In this document: positions 6,997 to 8,179 of the stretch, in pieces
Layout: the number at the start of each line of letters is the position of its first letter
How positions within the stretch are numbered: the stretch's first letter is position 1
Source: an uncultured Ignavibacteria bacterium
GTDB taxonomy: Bacteria; Bacteroidota; Ignavibacteria; Tepidaquicellales; Tepidaquicellaceae
Length of the DNA stretch: 8,179 nt
Direction: 5' to 3'
Assembly: GCA_937924675.1 (NCBI GenBank)
Contig: CALEVL010000311.1
Location: 1 to 8,179 of the forward strand
Program-made: the position numbers and the translations under genes
The notes under the pieces: generated by a model
What the model was told of the DNA's origin: nothing
Seen by the model: the letters and a program-made list of their open reading frames with translations, nothing else
Databases searched by the model: none

Positions 6997-7039
6997 CTCC
7001 GCAGTGTCTCCCGGTGATTTTCCGGGGACGCTGCGGGAG
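6997..7039. repeat. Long imperfect hairpin between repeat copies 2 and 3
   Basis: The arm at 6997-7014 (CTCCGCAGTGTCTCCCGG) pairs with 7022-7039 (CCGGGGACGCTGCGGGAG) around the seven-base loop TGATTTT. Nearly all positions pair, with one G-T wobble and a single-base bulge on each arm. A small GACAA/TTGTC pair (6980-6984 with 6993-6997) lies at its left foot. No T-run follows on either strand. Confidence 0.65.
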
Positions 7040-7044
7040 AGTAA

Positions 7045-7070
7045 TTGCGGCTAAGCCGTACCTTCGGAAA
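7045..7070 (+). repeat. 26-bp double-hairpin repeat, copy 3
   Basis: Begins TTGCGGCTAAGCCGT. The first stem is intact (CGGC-TAA-GCCG); the second is short (CC-TTC-GG, which can also be seen as a C-TTCG-G loop). It is followed by GAGGTGAGA, which also follows copy 4. Confidence 0.7.
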
Positions 7071-7087
7071 GAGGTGAGATTTGAGAG

Positions 7088-7113
7088 TTGCCCCAAAGGG
7101 GTCCCTTCGGGAA
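7088..7113 (+). repeat. 26-bp double-hairpin repeat, copy 4 with swapped stem
   Basis: Begins TTGCCCCAAAGGGGT. The first stem is CCCC-AAA-GGGG, so both sides have changed relative to CGGC/GCCG in copies 1 and 3 while pairing is kept. The second stem is a perfect TCCC-TTC-GGGA. Two heptamer-like units, GAGATTT and GAGAGTT (7076-7089), precede it. Confidence 0.7.
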
Positions 7114-7128
7114 GAGGTGAGAACAAAA

Positions 7129-7151
7129 TCAATTTTGATATTCAAAATTGA
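7129..7151. repeat. AT-rich perfect inverted repeat
   Basis: TCAATTTTGA at 7129-7138 and TCAAAATTGA at 7142-7151 are exact reverse complements around the loop TAT. It could be an operator-like site or an RNA hairpin. No T-run follows. The AAAATTGACA string at its right end recurs at 104-113 in the other intergenic region. Confidence 0.6.
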
Positions 7152-7215
7152 CAATGAGCGTAGAGATAAAAGGAATTTAGGTAAGTAGTAGAGATTAAAT
7201 GTAAATTTATTTCCG

Positions 7216-7250
7216 TAATTTTGTATTAACAAAAGTTTCAGTGTTATACA
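7216..7250 (+). promoter_or_regulatory. Candidate promoter of the beta-propeller gene
   Basis: TAATTTTG at 7216-7223 fits the Bacteroidota -7 consensus TAnnTTTG, but no TTG box is visible at the expected distance upstream. Alternatively TGTTATACA at 7242-7250 resembles an extended -10 element, with TTGTAT at 7221-7226 as a poor -35. Both lie at a sensible distance from the start codon at 7279. The two readings exclude each other and neither is strong. Confidence 0.25.
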
Positions 7251-7265
7251 ACAGCAACTTCAATC

Positions 7266-7270
7266 GGGAG
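7266..7270 (+). promoter_or_regulatory. Shine-Dalgarno GGGAG of the beta-propeller gene
   Basis: GGGAG lies eight bases before ATG 7279 and fixes that start. It is the clearest ribosome binding site on the plus strand and contrasts with the poor sites before the three TTG-started genes at 351, 1801 and 2968. Confidence 0.65.
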
Positions 7271-7278
7271 AATAATTC

Positions 7279-8179
7279 ATGAAAAGACTCACATGCTTTG
7301 TACTGCTTTTGATTTCAGCAAACCTTTTCGCTCAGGGTGAACCTCCCTGGCGAAGACCTCTGAAGATATGCTCAGGAACTGACGGACAAAGTTTCACGGA
7401 CATTCGCACATTTCAGGATTCTGCAGGTGTACCATGCATACTTCGTTTACAATCAGGTGTTCTAATCAGCGCATTTCAGTGGTTCAGGCAGCCGGTTGGT
7501 TCAGTAACCTGGGACAGGGTTGCGGTTAAGTTTTCATCAGACAACGGATTAACGTGGACGGTTCCTCTGCCGATCATCGTAAACGGACTTCCCGGTAACT
7601 ATCAGCGGCCTTTTGATCCGACATTGGCAATTTCAGATGACGGAAGAGTTCGCATATACTTTTCATCAGGACTAAACATGGTCCCGGACAGTTCCATCAA
7701 CACTTACTCAGCAGTTTCAGATGACGGGGTAAATTATACAGTGGATGCAGGATTCAGATTCAGTATGCCCGACAAGCCGGTAATTGATCCTGCAGTAATT
7801 AAATTCAGAGGGCTTTGGCATCTTGTCAATCCCGTGACAATGGGTACCGGTGCTTATCATAATATCTCCGGAGACGGACTGAACTTTACGAGAGTTCAGG
7901 ATATTGTTTCAGACATGGCGCATTCATGGATAGGAAATTTCATGATCAAAGATACGAATGAACTAAGATTTTATGGCAGCGGTGGAAACATCTGGTATTC
8001 CTCAAGTCCTAACGGCGGCCAATGGTCAGCATTCATTAATACAAACATACAGGGTGGCGATCCTTCGGTTCTAAAAATCGATGACTCAAATTATATTATG
8101 ATTTATACAGGTCAGCCATACCCAAATGCAATTAGCGAGAACAATACTCAGGCAGATGTATTTGAATTGTATCAGAATT
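7279..8179 (+). CDS. Secreted beta-propeller protein (sialidase/GH43-like fold), 3' partial
   Basis: The first 300 residues of an exported protein whose gene runs off the right edge without a stop. A signal peptide is clear: KR, then CFVLLLISANLFA, with likely cleavage near residue 18 or 19. The mature part shows spaced repeats typical of a beta-propeller. One canonical Asp-box, SSDNGLTW, lies at 86-93. Weaker versions are VSDDGVNY (146-153), ISGDGLNF (196-203) and SSPNGGQW (242-249). Asp-Pro strand starts recur at 113 (DPTLAISDDG), 170 (DPAVIKF) and 261 (DPSVLKIDD), each followed by an aromatic-rich strand such as IYFSS or IMIYTG, as in five-bladed GH43/GH32-type glycosidases and in sialidases. 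The fold is well supported. Whether it is an enzyme, and on which sugar, is not shown, and catalytic residues cannot be assigned. A C-terminal type IX secretion signal may follow outside the window. ATG start with GGGAG eight bases upstream. Confidence 0.75.
   Translation, partial: MKRLTCFVLLLISANLFAQGEPPWRRPLKICSGTDGQSFTDIRTFQDSAGVPCILRLQSGVLISAFQWFRQPVGSVTWDRVAVKFSSDNGLTWTVPLPIIVNGLPGNYQRPFDPTLAISDDGRVRIYFSSGLNMVPDSSINTYSAVSDDGVNYTVDAGFRFSMPDKPVIDPAVIKFRGLWHLVNPVTMGTGAYHNISGDGLNFTRVQDIVSDMAHSWIGNFMIKDTNELRFYGSGGNIWYSSSPNGGQWSAFINTNIQGGDPSVLKIDDSNYIMIYTGQPYPNAISENNTQADVFELYQN

Larger units (their letters stand above)
6810..7278. other. Divergent intergenic region with repeat cluster
   Basis: This 469-bp region separates the divergently read acylase and beta-propeller genes. 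It holds no credible gene; the ORFs crossing it are low-complexity translations of repeats. Its middle (6866-7151) is a cluster of 7-bp tandem units, four 26-bp double-hairpin repeats, one long imperfect hairpin and one AT-rich perfect inverted repeat. The promoter for the acylase should lie near 6810-6865, but I see no convincing one. The leader of the propeller gene lies at about 7216-7278. Confidence 0.8.

Noticed and set aside
6885..7113. CRISPR array
   Set aside because: Four 26-bp copies occur, but start-to-start distances are 57, 103 and 43, spacers are low-complexity heptamers or hairpins, copies differ at several positions, and no cas gene is present.
7129..7151. Intrinsic terminator
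   Set aside because: The stem is AT-rich with no following T-run on either strand, and no gene ends nearby.
6914..7232. Three ORFs of 69-86 aa across the repeat cluster
   Set aside because: They translate the hairpin repeats in several frames, overlap each other on both strands and show no family resemblance.

Overview
The window looks like chromosomal DNA from a member of the Bacteroidota/Chlorobiota/Ignavibacteria (FCB) branch. This placement is an inference. It rests on AT-leaning lysine- and serine-rich proteins, weak Shine-Dalgarno use, a secreted beta-propeller protein, a divergent YibQ-type deacetylase-like protein next to tadA, and small palindromic repeats between genes. No plasmid, phage, IS or CRISPR hallmark is visible, and the genes look like ordinary, mostly vertically inherited chromosomal genes.

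Layout. Positions 1-350 hold no convincing gene, only palindromic repeat-like DNA, including an 11-bp perfect hairpin at 24-49. Positions 351-3417 (+) are a compact three-gene run: an aldo/keto reductase with a large internal insertion, a membrane-anchored protein resembling the divergent polysaccharide deacetylase (YibQ/DUF610) fold but lacking the usual catalytic-looking residues, and the tRNA adenosine deaminase tadA. A short convergent gap with a small palindrome (3429-3444) follows. On the minus strand lie a penicillin-acylase-family Ntn-hydrolase (6809 to 4296) and, 12 nt downstream, the 16S rRNA dimethyltransferase rsmA/ksgA (4283 to 3462). Positions 6810-7278 are a divergent intergenic region with tandem 7-bp units and four copies of a 26-bp double-hairpin repeat, plus two further inverted repeats. 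At 7279 a secreted beta-propeller gene (Asp-box and Asp-Pro motifs) begins and runs off the right edge.

Function. Two genes are core RNA-modification enzymes: TadA makes inosine at the tRNA wobble position and RsmA dimethylates two adenosines near the 3' end of 16S rRNA. Three others (the deacetylase-like protein, the acylase and the propeller protein) are exported or membrane-anchored. The neighbours do not form an obvious single pathway. The most unusual signals are the structured repeat cluster at 6866-7151, in which one stem changes by paired substitutions between copies, and the use of TTG as the apparent start in five of six genes. I did not find a convincing new defence or mobile system.
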